A DNA stretch of 64,000 nt, taken from contig NZ_BMJP01000004.1 in assembly GCF_014643515.1 (NCBI RefSeq), positions 1 to 64,000 of the forward strand, read 5' to 3'. Below, piece by piece: positions 55,576-63,925 of this stretch; within the stretch, counting starts at the first letter, position 1; each line of letters begins with the position of its first letter. This DNA is from Sphingomonas prati (GTDB taxonomy: Bacteria > Pseudomonadota > Alphaproteobacteria > Sphingomonadales > Sphingomonadaceae). A program made the position numbers and the translations under genes. The notes beneath the pieces are model-generated. The model was given only the letters and a program-made list of their open reading frames with translations. It did not search any database and was not told the origin of the DNA.

Positions 55576-56136
55576 ATGGACAAGTCCGAACTCCGCCGCA
55601 CGCTCCGGGCCGCCCGCGCCGACTTCGTCCGGGACGAAGCGGTCGCCGCCCACATGCTGGTCGCCACGCTGCAGGTCGCCGAACATGCCGCACGCCATCT
55701 CGCCGGCGCCCGCATCGTCGCCGGCTATGTATCGGACGGCGAAGAGGTCGATCCGCTCCCCCTCCTGTTCCGCGCGCTCGATCAGGGCTGCATCGTGGCC
55801 CTGCCGCGCATCACCGATCGCGCGTCGCCGATGGTCTTCCACCACTGGTTCCCCGGCGACGACTTGATCCCCGGCCCGCTCGGCCTGCTGCAACCGCGCG
55901 CCGATGCCGAGATCGTCGAACCCGACCTGATCCTGGCACCGCTCGTGGGCTTCGACGCCGCCTGCAACCGCCTGGGGCAAGGCGCCGGCTTCTACGACCG
56001 CGCCTTCGCCGCCCGCCCGCAGGCGCGCCGTATCGGTCTTGCCTGGACTGTCCAGGGGGTCGACCGGCTCCCCATCGACGACTGGGACGTCCCGCTCCAC
56101 GGCATCGCCACCGAACGCGGCTGGATCGCCGCATGA
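55576..56136 (+). CDS. 5-formyltetrahydrofolate cyclo-ligase
   Basis: A 186-residue ATP-dependent enzyme converting 5-formyl-THF to methenyl-THF. KSELRRTLRAARADF at the N-terminus, the central APLVGFDAACNRLGQGAGFYDR (GxGxGFYDR motif) and IGLAWTVQGVDRLPIDDWDVPL are family features. ATG at 55576; a TTG at 55561 is an unlikely alternative. Lies just after 6S RNA. Confidence 0.93.
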   Translation: MDKSELRRTLRAARADFVRDEAVAAHMLVATLQVAEHAARHLAGARIVAGYVSDGEEVDPLPLLFRALDQGCIVALPRITDRASPMVFHHWFPGDDLIPGPLGLLQPRADAEIVEPDLILAPLVGFDAACNRLGQGAGFYDRAFAARPQARRIGLAWTVQGVDRLPIDDWDVPLHGIATERGWIAA

Positions 56137-56348
56137 ACGAGCCCAGCTGGCGCAAACCGGTCGGCGCGCTGCTGATCCTCGTCGTCGTCCTGCTCTGGAC
56201 GGTGCTGTTCGCGAGCTTCTCCGATTCGGTCGCGACGCTCCACTGGACGCTGCAACTGGTCTACTACGCGCTCGCCGGCCTTGCCTGGATCTGGCTCACC
56301 CCGGTGAAGCCGATCCTCCGCTGGATGCAGACGACGCGCTGGCGCTGA
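56133..56348 (+). CDS. DUF2842 family membrane protein
   Basis: A 71-residue protein with two membrane helices (VGALLILVVVLLWTVLFASF; TLQLVYYALAGLAWIWLTPV) and a short basic tail ending KPILRWMQTTRWR. It matches DUF2842, an alphaproteobacterial family of unknown function. It overlaps the cyclo-ligase gene by four bases. Confidence 0.82.
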   Translation: MNEPSWRKPVGALLILVVVLLWTVLFASFSDSVATLHWTLQLVYYALAGLAWIWLTPVKPILRWMQTTRWR

Positions 56349-56496
56349 CGCTGGGGTGAAGGCGAGGAATCATCGCCCAGCCTGAGCCAGACTGACGTCC
56401 AAACGTGCCACACGACGACGCACGTGCGGCGAGCACACATCCGCAACAGCGACACCCTGACGATGTAAGATGACCCCCTACCCGGGGAAGGGATAC

Positions 56497-56522
56497 GCGC
56501 CATTCCCGTCAGGGAATGGCGC
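56497..56522 (-). terminator. Hairpin at the 3' end of tRNA-Asp
   Basis: GCGCCATTCCC and its perfect complement (56497-56507 and 56512-56522) form an 11-bp stem with a four-base loop. On the minus strand one arm begins with the last bases of tRNA-Asp including CCA. No T run follows, so terminator function is unproven. Confidence 0.45.
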
Positions 56523-56593
56523 GAGTGACGGGGCTCGAACCCGCGACCTCCGGCGTGACAGGCCGGCACTCTAACCAACTGAGCTACACCCGC
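56517..56593 (-). tRNA. tRNA-Asp (GTC)
   Basis: A 77-base cloverleaf read on the minus strand: acceptor GCGGGTG pairs with CACTCGC (one G-U), D arm with AGCTCAGTTGG, anticodon loop CTGTCAC giving GTC, T arm GGGTTCGAGCCC, discriminator G and encoded CCA. The identity elements fit aspartate. Confidence 0.95.
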
Positions 56594-56679
56594 TTGAAGC
56601 GTGGGGGGGCAACTACCGGCGGTCGCAGGATGCGTCAACCGCAATTCGCTCCGGTAATGACGTTATCGTGACAAGCCCC

Positions 56680-57948
56680 TCACTCGGGCGCCGTGCCGGT
56701 CAACGTCCCCTCCTCGAACAGGAAACCGGCGATGTCCGGTTTCCCCGCCGCATCCAGGATCGTCTTGAGGATGATCAGCAGCGGCACGGCCAGCAGCGCG
56801 CCCACCGTTCCCCACACCCAGCCCCAGAAACTGAGCGCCACCAGGATCAGCAGCGGATTGATCGTCAGCTTGCGCCCGACCAGCATCGGCGTGATCGCAT
56901 TGGCCTCCACCACATGCATGCCGACGAAGATCGCCGCGGGCAGCAGCGCGTACCACGCGTCCGAAAACGTCATCAGCCCGCCCACCGCCAGCAACAGCGC
57001 CGCCAGGATCGGCCCGAGATACGGAATGTAGTTCAACAGCGCGACCAGCCCGCCCCACATCAGCGGAGTCGGCATGCTGATGATCGACAGGCCGATCGCC
57101 ACCGCCGCGCCCAGCGTCACGTTGATGATCGTGATCGTGCCGAGATAGGCCGACGTCGCGTTCACCATGTCCTGGATCACGCGCGCGGTCGCCATCGCGC
57201 TCGAAAAACTGCCGCGGTTGCTGATCGTCCGGCGGCGCAGGTTGGTCCAGCCCGACAGGAAGAAGAAGATCACCAGGATTGCGAAGAACATCTGGATCAA
57301 CGCGTGCGGCGCCGACGACGTCAGCAGGTCGAGCAGCGAATTGGGCGGCGACTGCGCCACCACCGTCCGCGATCCGCCGGTCGTGGGCGTACGCTGCACC
57401 AGCTTCATCGTCTGCGCGATGAACTTGTCCAGGCTGGCATACAGCTCGATCACCGGTTTCAAATTCTGGCGGATCCGCCCGATCCGGTCGGGCAGCAGCG
57501 AGAACCAGCCCGTCGCCGGCACCACGATCGACGCGATCGCCACGTTGGCGACGATCAGGAACATCAGCACGCACGTCAGCGCGGCCGCCGCCGACGGCAC
57601 GCCGCGCCGTTCCAGCCATTCGAGACTCGGCACCAGCGCGATCGCGATGACCAGCGCGCCGGTGATCGGCAGGAAGAACTCCGCCCCCGCCATCAGCGCG
57701 AACGGCACCGCCAGCACGAACCCGGCCCCGGCGATCAGCGTCAGTGCGGCGAGCAACCGGTCGCGGCGGAATGCCTCCGCCACGAAATCGACCGCGGCAT
57801 CCGACATCGGCGTGTCGTCGCCGTCCGTTACCGGCACGACATCGGGGAGCGGCGGCACCGCTGGAGCGGACCCGGCGACGACCGAATCACCTGCCAGCGA
57901 CACGGGCTGCGCATCGCCGTCTGGCCCATGTCCGTCGTTTGCGTCCAT
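56680..57948 (-). CDS. AI-2E family transporter
   Basis: A 422-residue membrane protein with about eight helices. GGLVALLNYIPYLGPILAALLLAVGG, VEANAITPMLVGRKLTINPLLIL and WGTVGALLAVPLLIILKTI are the hallmark segments. Family members export diverse substrates, some acting as sodium/proton antiporters; the name does not prove autoinducer transport. The Asp/Gly/Pro-rich first 50 residues are cytosolic. ATG at 57948; divergent from the SleB gene. Confidence 0.88.
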   Translation of the reverse strand: MDANDGHGPDGDAQPVSLAGDSVVAGSAPAVPPLPDVVPVTDGDDTPMSDAAVDFVAEAFRRDRLLAALTLIAGAGFVLAVPFALMAGAEFFLPITGALVIAIALVPSLEWLERRGVPSAAAALTCVLMFLIVANVAIASIVVPATGWFSLLPDRIGRIRQNLKPVIELYASLDKFIAQTMKLVQRTPTTGGSRTVVAQSPPNSLLDLLTSSAPHALIQMFFAILVIFFFLSGWTNLRRRTISNRGSFSSAMATARVIQDMVNATSAYLGTITIINVTLGAAVAIGLSIISMPTPLMWGGLVALLNYIPYLGPILAALLLAVGGLMTFSDAWYALLPAAIFVGMHVVEANAITPMLVGRKLTINPLLILVALSFWGWVWGTVGALLAVPLLIILKTILDAAGKPDIAGFLFEEGTLTGTAPE

Positions 57949-58262
57949 CTGCCGTCTCCCTTTTGCGCACCCTGTCGAAACCGTCACAAAATGTTCGCAA
58001 ACCCGGCACGGAAGGCCAAGAATCCAGCCTCGCAAAGGTTCCACGCGGGTTTCACGACGAATCCGGTTGGCCTGTCCAGCCCACAACTCGTCGTTGCACC
58101 TTTGACGAAAAGGTTCCGAACGGGAATGGGGATTTCAACGGTCGTACCGGATTGCTGCGCGGGCGCGCTTCCGGTTTCCAACGACAAGACGTGAACGTCA
58201 ATCGGACCCCCCGTTTTTGTTTCGGGTCCGGGGCAGCGTTTGCGCATTTGCCGGAGTGTTGA
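57949..58262. other. Divergent intergenic region between AI-2E transporter and SleB genes
   Basis: A 314-base region holding the start regions of two divergent genes. I see no repeat and no reliable promoter; a GGAG lies six bases before the SleB GTG start. Confidence 0.5.
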
Positions 58263-58919
58263 GTGGTTTCTGTTCGTCGATCCCAGGTGTTTGCGGTTTC
58301 CAGCCTCGTGCTGATGTCCGCCGCCGTGTTGATCCCCGCGTCGATGACGTCCGCGGCGGAAACACCGGCATCCTGGGCTCAGCCAGCGGTCGCCATGCTG
58401 CTCGCCCCTGCCGCACCCACCCAGGCGCAGATGAACGTCCTCCGCTTCCGCCAGATTGCCGCAAAGACCTTCGCCGAACCGATCCGCACCCTGGCCGCCG
58501 ACCACGCCAGCGATGACAATGCCGATCAGGACACGCCGGAAGAAACCGCCACCCTCGACGCCGAAACGCTCTGCATGGCCAAGGTCGTGCATCACGAAGC
58601 CGGCAACCAGTCGCGCGAAGGTCAGCTCGCCGTCGCGCAGACCATCCTGAACCGCAAGGACTCCGGTCGCTTCGCCCGCACCGTCTGCGGCGTGGTGCAT
58701 CAGCGGAACCAGTATTTCGACACGACCCGCTACCACCCCAACCGCGGCACCGCGCAGTGGGAAGCCGCCGTCTCGGTCGCCTACGAAGCGATGTCGGGCA
58801 AGGCACAGGACGTCGTCCCCGGCGCGCTCTTCTTCCGCGCCGCCTACGCCGCCCCCACCAATTTCTTCAGGAGCCGCACCCGCGTCGCTTCGCTCGGCGA
58901 CCACGTCTTCTACCGGTAA
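58263..58919 (+). CDS. SleB/CwlJ-type cell-wall hydrolase
   Basis: A 218-residue exported protein. The N-terminal VFAVSSLVLMSAAVLIPASM is a signal segment, and the C-terminal Hydrolase_2 domain reads LCMAKVVHHEAGNQSREGQLAVAQTILNR with catalytic Glu112. Such enzymes cleave peptidoglycan glycan strands as lytic transglycosylases. Start is GTG at 58263, with GGAG six bases upstream. The function in a non-sporulating cell is likely wall remodelling. Confidence 0.87.
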   Translation: MVSVRRSQVFAVSSLVLMSAAVLIPASMTSAAETPASWAQPAVAMLLAPAAPTQAQMNVLRFRQIAAKTFAEPIRTLAADHASDDNADQDTPEETATLDAETLCMAKVVHHEAGNQSREGQLAVAQTILNRKDSGRFARTVCGVVHQRNQYFDTTRYHPNRGTAQWEAAVSVAYEAMSGKAQDVVPGALFFRAAYAAPTNFFRSRTRVASLGDHVFYR

Positions 58920-59009
58920 TCTCGAACTAAGCCCCTCCCGTTCAGGGGTTGGGGTGGGGGCAACAGCACCACCCGCGCAACCGCGACGGCCACGCGGCCA
59001 GCCCCCAAT

Positions 59010-59348
59010 TCAATCCCCCTCGGCCGGCGCCGGCCCGGCAAACCGCGCCGCCTGCGCCCGCTTCCACACCCCGTGCAACCAGGCCCGCGGCGCCGCACTC
59101 CGCGTCCGCTCGGTCGCGGCCAGCCAGCCCTCGGTGGCACCCGTCACCCGTACCATCGTCTCGCTCGGCTCTTGTTCGGCGGCCCAGCCGTTCAGCGCCT
59201 GCGCATTGGTCAGCAGCAGGAACACGCTCGCCACCAGGATCGATCCCGCCGCCCAGCCCAGTGCCGGCCGCGCATCGTCCTCCGCATCGCTGGCCAGGTC
59301 GACCGGCGACGGCGCCTCCGCCCGCGTGCTCCCGCTCCGTTCGCTCAC
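59010..59348 (-). CDS. Small membrane protein downstream of the MBOAT gene
   Basis: A 112-residue protein with one hydrophobic helix (LGWAAGSILVASVFLLLTNAQAL at about 29-51), an acidic N-terminal part and a periplasm-sized C-terminal part (WLAATERTRSAAPRAWLHGVWKRAQ). GTG start at 59348, 13 bases after the MBOAT stop. No family recognised. Position suggests an accessory of the acylation cluster. Confidence 0.65.
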   Translation of the reverse strand: MSERSGSTRAEAPSPVDLASDAEDDARPALGWAAGSILVASVFLLLTNAQALNGWAAEQEPSETMVRVTGATEGWLAATERTRSAAPRAWLHGVWKRAQAARFAGPAPAEGD

Positions 59349-59361
59349 CGCGCCGCTCCCG

Positions 59362-60771
59362 TCAGAACTGGTAATAGATGAAGGGCGCGACCCCTTCGAA
59401 ACGCATCGCATCGATCAGCAGGATCGCCACCCCGGTCGCGACGCCCAGCACCGGCGCCGGCCACGCCCGGATGCGCAGCGCAATCCCCGGCAGCAGCCGC
59501 GGCGGTGCTGCATGGATCGCCAGCCCGAACAGGATCAGCGCCAGCTGCAAAGGCGTCGCGGTGAAACCACCCAGCCCGTTCGCGCCGATCCCGTGCAGAT
59601 ACGCGATCGCATCGCCGAAACTCGGCGCACGGAAGAAGATCCAGCCGAGCACGACAATATGGAAGGTGATCAGCACCCCCATCCAGCGCGGTAGCACCGG
59701 CCAGCCCGCGGGGCGGAACTCGCGCCACAACCGCTCGATCGCCAGCACGCCGCCGTGCAGCCCGCCCCAGATCAGGAACGTCCACTTGGCGCCGTGCCAC
59801 AACCCGCCGAGCAGCATCGTGATCATCAGATTGCGGCAGATGTACCAGACACCCCCGCGATTGCCGCCCAGCGCGTCGATATAGAGATAGTCGCGCAGCC
59901 AGCTCGACAGGCTGATGTGCCAGCGCCGCCAGAATTCCTGCAACGACGCCGCACGGTACGGCTGGTCGAAATTGCGTGGAAAACGGTATCCGAACAGCGC
60001 CGCGATCCCGATCGCCATGTCGGAATAGGCCGAAAAATCGCAATAGATCTGCACCGCATAGCCGTACGCCGCCAGCATCAGGTCGATGCCGGAATGGCCC
60101 GCGATATCGGCGAACACCGGGTCGACGAACTGCGTCGCCAGTTCGGACGCGATCACCGCTTTCTTGAACAGCCCCCACACGATCAGCAGCAGCGCCGACG
60201 CCACCATCCCGCGGTTCAGCCGCGGCGTCGTCTGCAACTGCGGCACCAGGTCCGCCGCGCGCACGATGGGTCCGGCCACCAGGTGCGGGAAGAACGACAT
60301 GAGGAACGTGATGTCGAGCAGCGACGCCGCCGGCACGCGCCGCTTGTACACGTCGATCAGGTAACTCATCCCCTGGAACGTGAAAAACGACACGCCGACC
60401 GGCAGGATGATCTGCACCAGCGGCAGGTCGCGCGCGAACCCCGCCGCGGCCAGCACGTCGCCCACCTGTTCCAGGAAGAACCCGTAATATTTGAAGAACC
60501 CCAGGATCGCCAGGTTGCCGACCACCCCCGCGATCATCACGCGCTTGCGCATCACCGCATCCGCGCTGTCCGATATCAGCCGTGCCGCACCCCAGTTCAG
60601 CACCGCCGACAGGATCAGCAGCGCGACGAACCGCCAGTCCCACGCGCCGTAGAACACCCAGCTCGCCAGCAGCAGCAGGATCTTGCGCCACTCGTTCGAC
60701 CGCGACGCCACCCACACCACGCAAAAGGTGACGAGGAAGAACAACCCGAATGTGAGCGTGGGAAACAGCAT
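59362..60771 (-). CDS. MBOAT family O-acyltransferase (AlgI-like)
   Basis: A 469-residue polytopic inner-membrane acyltransferase. FFKYYGFFLEQV, ILPVGVSFFTFQGMSYLIDVYK, FFPHLVAGPIVRA and the catalytic histidine block GGLWHGAKWTFLIWGGLHG (about residue 322) are characteristic of AlgI/PatA/DltB proteins that move acetyl groups across the membrane. It follows two SGNH hydrolase genes on the same strand, the pairing seen in exopolysaccharide and peptidoglycan O-acetylation systems. The acceptor glycan is unknown. Confidence 0.92.
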   Translation of the reverse strand: MLFPTLTFGLFFLVTFCVVWVASRSNEWRKILLLLASWVFYGAWDWRFVALLILSAVLNWGAARLISDSADAVMRKRVMIAGVVGNLAILGFFKYYGFFLEQVGDVLAAAGFARDLPLVQIILPVGVSFFTFQGMSYLIDVYKRRVPAASLLDITFLMSFFPHLVAGPIVRAADLVPQLQTTPRLNRGMVASALLLIVWGLFKKAVIASELATQFVDPVFADIAGHSGIDLMLAAYGYAVQIYCDFSAYSDMAIGIAALFGYRFPRNFDQPYRAASLQEFWRRWHISLSSWLRDYLYIDALGGNRGGVWYICRNLMITMLLGGLWHGAKWTFLIWGGLHGGVLAIERLWREFRPAGWPVLPRWMGVLITFHIVVLGWIFFRAPSFGDAIAYLHGIGANGLGGFTATPLQLALILFGLAIHAAPPRLLPGIALRIRAWPAPVLGVATGVAILLIDAMRFEGVAPFIYYQF

Positions 60772-60782
60772 GACTAAGCGCC

Positions 60783-60806
60783 CCCCCTCCCTTTCAAGGG
60801 AGGGGG
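60783..60806. repeat. CCCCTCCCTT inverted repeat
   Basis: CCCCCTCCCTT (60783-60793) pairs perfectly with AAGGGAGGGGG (60796-60806). It lies directly before the MBOAT start and is the twin of the element at 45590-45611. It could attenuate transcription between the SGNH and MBOAT genes. Confidence 0.55.
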
Positions 60807-60862
60807 CTGGGGGGCGGGTGCAACCTCAAGCCAAACCGCAAGATCACTCACGAAGACCAGAC

Positions 60863-62263
60863 TCACCGCGGCATCCCAGCCGCATCCAGATCCGCCTGCA
60901 ACCGCCCGGCAATGTCCCGCCCGCCGAGCGAATTGAAATGGACATAATCCCCGCGCATCCGCGACGGCGTGCCACGCACCCACTGCGTCGACGAACACGG
61001 CCCGCCCATCCGCGCGCCCCAGTCCCAGAATGCCAGTCCCAGCTCACCCGCAATCCGCCGCTGGATATCGCGCACCGCGCGCATCCCCGGCGGCACGAAC
61101 AGCCCGGACACCGCCGGCTTCACCGTCGTCGTCGTGGTCGCCGCCACCGGCACCACCACCGGCGCGCTACTGCCCGACTGCGCGGCCAGCGCCGCGATCG
61201 TCGCATCCATGTCCTGCCCCGCCGCCGACGGCGCCACCACCGCCGGCACCACGACGGGAACCGCGGTCGTCACCCGCACCGCCGGCACGCTGCACGACAC
61301 CGCCCCGCCCGGCGCATTGTTCAGCAGCGCCGGCTGGCGACTGGCCGCATCGGGCGCACCCAGCATCAGAATGGGCACATTCCCCGCCAGCCGCCGCAAC
61401 CGCCCGATCGCGCTGCGCAACGTCGTCTCATATCCGAACGCGCTCACGCTCGGCGAAAACCCCTCGTTGGTGCCGTAGGCCAGCACGATCATGTCCGGCC
61501 GATAACTGCGGAATTCCTCCTTCAGCACCGCATCGTCGGTGCGCGAGAAATGGATCAGCTGCGATCCCACCACGCCGACGTTGGACAGCACCACGCCGCC
61601 ATTGTCGCGGAACGTGCCCCACGACGTGATCGTCACCGGCGCGCCGTCCGCGGTCACCGTGACGGACGGGTTCGGACGATCGAGCGCGAAGGTCCGGCAC
61701 TGCGGCCGCTCGGTATTGGAATCGAGATCGAACCGGCTCTCCGCCGCCCCGATCCGCACCATCAGCGCGCCCGCCCCCGGCCGCGCGATCGCGCACAGCA
61801 CGAACCGGTCGAAACTCTGCGCGCCGTCCGACGTCAGCGACATCGACGCGCCCGGCGTCGTGCTCGTCATGCTGAACCCCGCCACGCCGATCGCCGGCCG
61901 CGGCTGCGCGGATCCCGACCCGAACGTCCCGTTCACGCGCCAGCCGGACGACATCGTCGCGGTCACCCCGCGCGTCAGATACCCGGCATAGGGCCGCCCC
62001 GCCGCGAGCACGCCGCGCCCGCCGCCGCCGTACCGCGCCTGCAACAGGTCGCGCCACGCGCCGGTGATCGCATCGCCCGCCGTATGGCTGTCGCCGATCT
62101 GCAGGATATGCACCGGCCGCGTGCCGCGTGTCTTGGCCGCGGCCAGTTTGGCGAACACCGGGGCCAGCTCGTCCGCGTTGCACAGATTACCGTTGCACGG
62201 TGCCGCCAGGGCGGGTGCCGACACCAGCATCCCGGCCACGGCGATCGCGATCCGCACCCTCAT
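60863..62263 (-). CDS. Exported SGNH/GDSL hydrolase
   Basis: A 466-residue periplasmic protein. The signal peptide (MRVRIAIAVAGMLVSAPALA) precedes an SGNH fold: QIGDSHTAGD at 55-64 with nucleophile Ser59, AYGTNEG in the third block and GDYVHFNSLGGRDIA near 440 with the Asp and His. A Val/Ala/Thr-rich low-complexity stretch (about 335-400) interrupts the domain. The GDSH form resembles AlgJ/PatB-like O-acetyltransferases. ATG at 62263 overlaps the upstream stop (ATGA). Confidence 0.85.
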   Translation of the reverse strand: MRVRIAIAVAGMLVSAPALAAPCNGNLCNADELAPVFAKLAAAKTRGTRPVHILQIGDSHTAGDAITGAWRDLLQARYGGGGRGVLAAGRPYAGYLTRGVTATMSSGWRVNGTFGSGSAQPRPAIGVAGFSMTSTTPGASMSLTSDGAQSFDRFVLCAIARPGAGALMVRIGAAESRFDLDSNTERPQCRTFALDRPNPSVTVTADGAPVTITSWGTFRDNGGVVLSNVGVVGSQLIHFSRTDDAVLKEEFRSYRPDMIVLAYGTNEGFSPSVSAFGYETTLRSAIGRLRRLAGNVPILMLGAPDAASRQPALLNNAPGGAVSCSVPAVRVTTAVPVVVPAVVAPSAAGQDMDATIAALAAQSGSSAPVVVPVAATTTTTVKPAVSGLFVPPGMRAVRDIQRRIAGELGLAFWDWGARMGGPCSSTQWVRGTPSRMRGDYVHFNSLGGRDIAGRLQADLDAAGMPR

Positions 62264-63312
62264 CGCGGCGCCCCCATGTCGAACCGCGCCGGTTCCACGG
62301 GACGCGGCGGCACACCGCTCCCGGCCAGGGGCAGGCCCGCCCGCGCCCGCGCCGCCGCGACCAGCGCATCGATCCGCTGCGCCAGTCCGCGCGTGATGCG
62401 GACATAACCGTTCATCGACATATGCACCCCGTCGTCCGCCCGCATCAGCACCGGCTTCCCGCTTGAATCCGGCAGATAGGCCGAGAACCCGTCCGGCCCG
62501 CTCGACATCGGCCGCGTATCGATGAACGGCACGCCCAGCTCCGACATCAGCCGCGCATAGAATGCGTTCATCGCAGTGATGTCCGCATCGAACGCCGGCT
62601 TGCGCATCCGCGGCAGGCCGACCCAGTACACCGTCGCACCACTGTTGCGCAGCTCGCGGACCAGCCCCGCCGCACGCCGGGCGATCAGCCCCTGCCACGC
62701 CGGCGACATGTACTTCGCAAGATGCCCGTCGGCGATCACGCCCTGCGTATCGTTCGCGCCATAACTCACGACCGCGATATCGACCGGGTCGCTCGCCACC
62801 TGCTGCGCGGTGTGGCTCTCCAGGTTCAGGCTCTTATACCGCGTGAAGCCCGTCGCCTGCCGGCTGTATTTCGTGACGATGTAGCCGCGCTTCTTCGGCA
62901 GTTCGCGCGCCAGGCCGGACCAGACACCGTCGCCGAAACTGTCGCCATACACACCGACCCGCACCGGCCGCCCCTCCGCCACCGTCCGCGCCAGCGACGG
63001 CGGCAGCGCGATCGCGCTGTCGGGGACGGACGCGACCGCCGGCGGCACCTCGGGCGCACCCGGCACGGACGGCGCGTCCGGTGAAATCGAGACAGGCTCC
63101 GTCCCCGGCGCCGCCGGATCGGCCTCGACCGTCTCCGGCTGCGGCCCGGCCGGCGTGACCGGCGGCGGCGGGGCCAGCGCCTGCGGCACCAGCGGCGGCA
63201 CGACGGGGGCAGGCTCGCGGCCGCCGGCAAAGGCGAACCCGATCGCGGTCCCTGCCGCCACACCCAGGAACAGCACCGCCGTTCGATCCGCCAGTAGCTG
63301 CCACGTCTTCAT
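62260..63312 (-). CDS. DUF459/SGNH family membrane-anchored protein
   Basis: A 350-residue protein: N-terminal membrane segment (TAVLFLGVAAGTAIGFAFAGG), a Pro/Ala/Val-rich linker (about 32-105) and an SGNH domain with VGVYGDSFGDGVW (Asp124, Ser125), VSYGANDTQG and DDGVHMSMNGY. It resembles DUF459 proteins. ATG at 63312 has GGAGA upstream at a longish distance; an in-frame ATG at 63336 has AGGAG three bases away. It overlaps the next SGNH gene by four bases and leads the acylation cluster. Confidence 0.83.
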   Translation of the reverse strand: MKTWQLLADRTAVLFLGVAAGTAIGFAFAGGREPAPVVPPLVPQALAPPPPVTPAGPQPETVEADPAAPGTEPVSISPDAPSVPGAPEVPPAVASVPDSAIALPPSLARTVAEGRPVRVGVYGDSFGDGVWSGLARELPKKRGYIVTKYSRQATGFTRYKSLNLESHTAQQVASDPVDIAVVSYGANDTQGVIADGHLAKYMSPAWQGLIARRAAGLVRELRNSGATVYWVGLPRMRKPAFDADITAMNAFYARLMSELGVPFIDTRPMSSGPDGFSAYLPDSSGKPVLMRADDGVHMSMNGYVRITRGLAQRIDALVAAARARAGLPLAGSGVPPRPVEPARFDMGAPR

Positions 63313-63502
63313 GCGAACTTCGTCTCCACCGACCATCCGCTCCTATGCGGACGCAGGCCCGGCTGTCACGCGCCGATGCGCCGAACGGTTCGTCCCTTCG
63401 CCCCGGGGGAGCGCACGGCGCTGCAGAGCGCGCCCCTAGGGCACGCGGGCGGACCGAACCGCCCTCCCCCGCGTTCCCAATGTATCAAATAGGAGACGCA
63501 AC

Positions 63503-63706
63503 ATGACCACCCCGCTCCAGCCGACCCCGGATCCGCTCAAGGAACCGGCCACCAAGGGCGCCGACGGCGGCGCATCGATCACCGGCGAGGCGCACATGCC
63601 GCGGGACCCCGATGACGACAGCGTCAACGGCAGCCAGAATCTGGAACAGCGCCACGCGCCCGACAAGTTCAAGGACGGCGACCCGGCCAACCACGGCAGC
63701 CGCTGA
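63503..63706 (+). CDS. Small hydrophilic protein
   Basis: A 67-residue protein with no hydrophobic segment, rich in Asp, Pro, Gly, Lys and Asn, likely disordered (TKGADGGASITGEAH; RHAPDKFKDGDPANHGSR). AGGAG lies seven bases before the ATG, which supports translation. Family not recognised. It is a single-gene unit, divergent from the acylation cluster. Confidence 0.7.
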   Translation: MTTPLQPTPDPLKEPATKGADGGASITGEAHMPRDPDDDSVNGSQNLEQRHAPDKFKDGDPANHGSR

Positions 63707-63744
63707 CTACGCGGTCCGCTCCGGCCCGGGATCATCATGGAAAT

Positions 63745-63829
63745 TGGTGCCCCTGGCCGGGGTCGAACCAGCACTCCTTGCGGAACTCGATTTTGAGTCG
63801 AGCGCGTCTACCAATTTCACCACAGGGGC
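63745..63829 (-). tRNA. tRNA-Leu (CAA)
   Basis: An 85-base class II tRNA on the minus strand: acceptor GCCCCTG pairs with CAGGGGC, then A and encoded CCA; anticodon loop CTCAAAA gives CAA; a long variable arm (TTCCGCAAGGAG) and T arm GGTTCGACCCC follow. All fit a leucine tRNA reading UUG. Confidence 0.95.
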
Positions 63830-63925
63830 ACGCGACCGCTGCCTAACAAAGCCGCCCTCGGATCGCAACTACCGCATGCCGGGTGATTTGCACCTGAGCG
63901 GATCGAAACCCTCCACCCGGGCGGG

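Noticed and set aside
58081-58130. GGAAC-type general stress (EcfG) promoter on the minus strand before the AI-2E transporter gene
   Set aside because: GGAAC is present but no CGTT follows at the required 16-17 base spacing.
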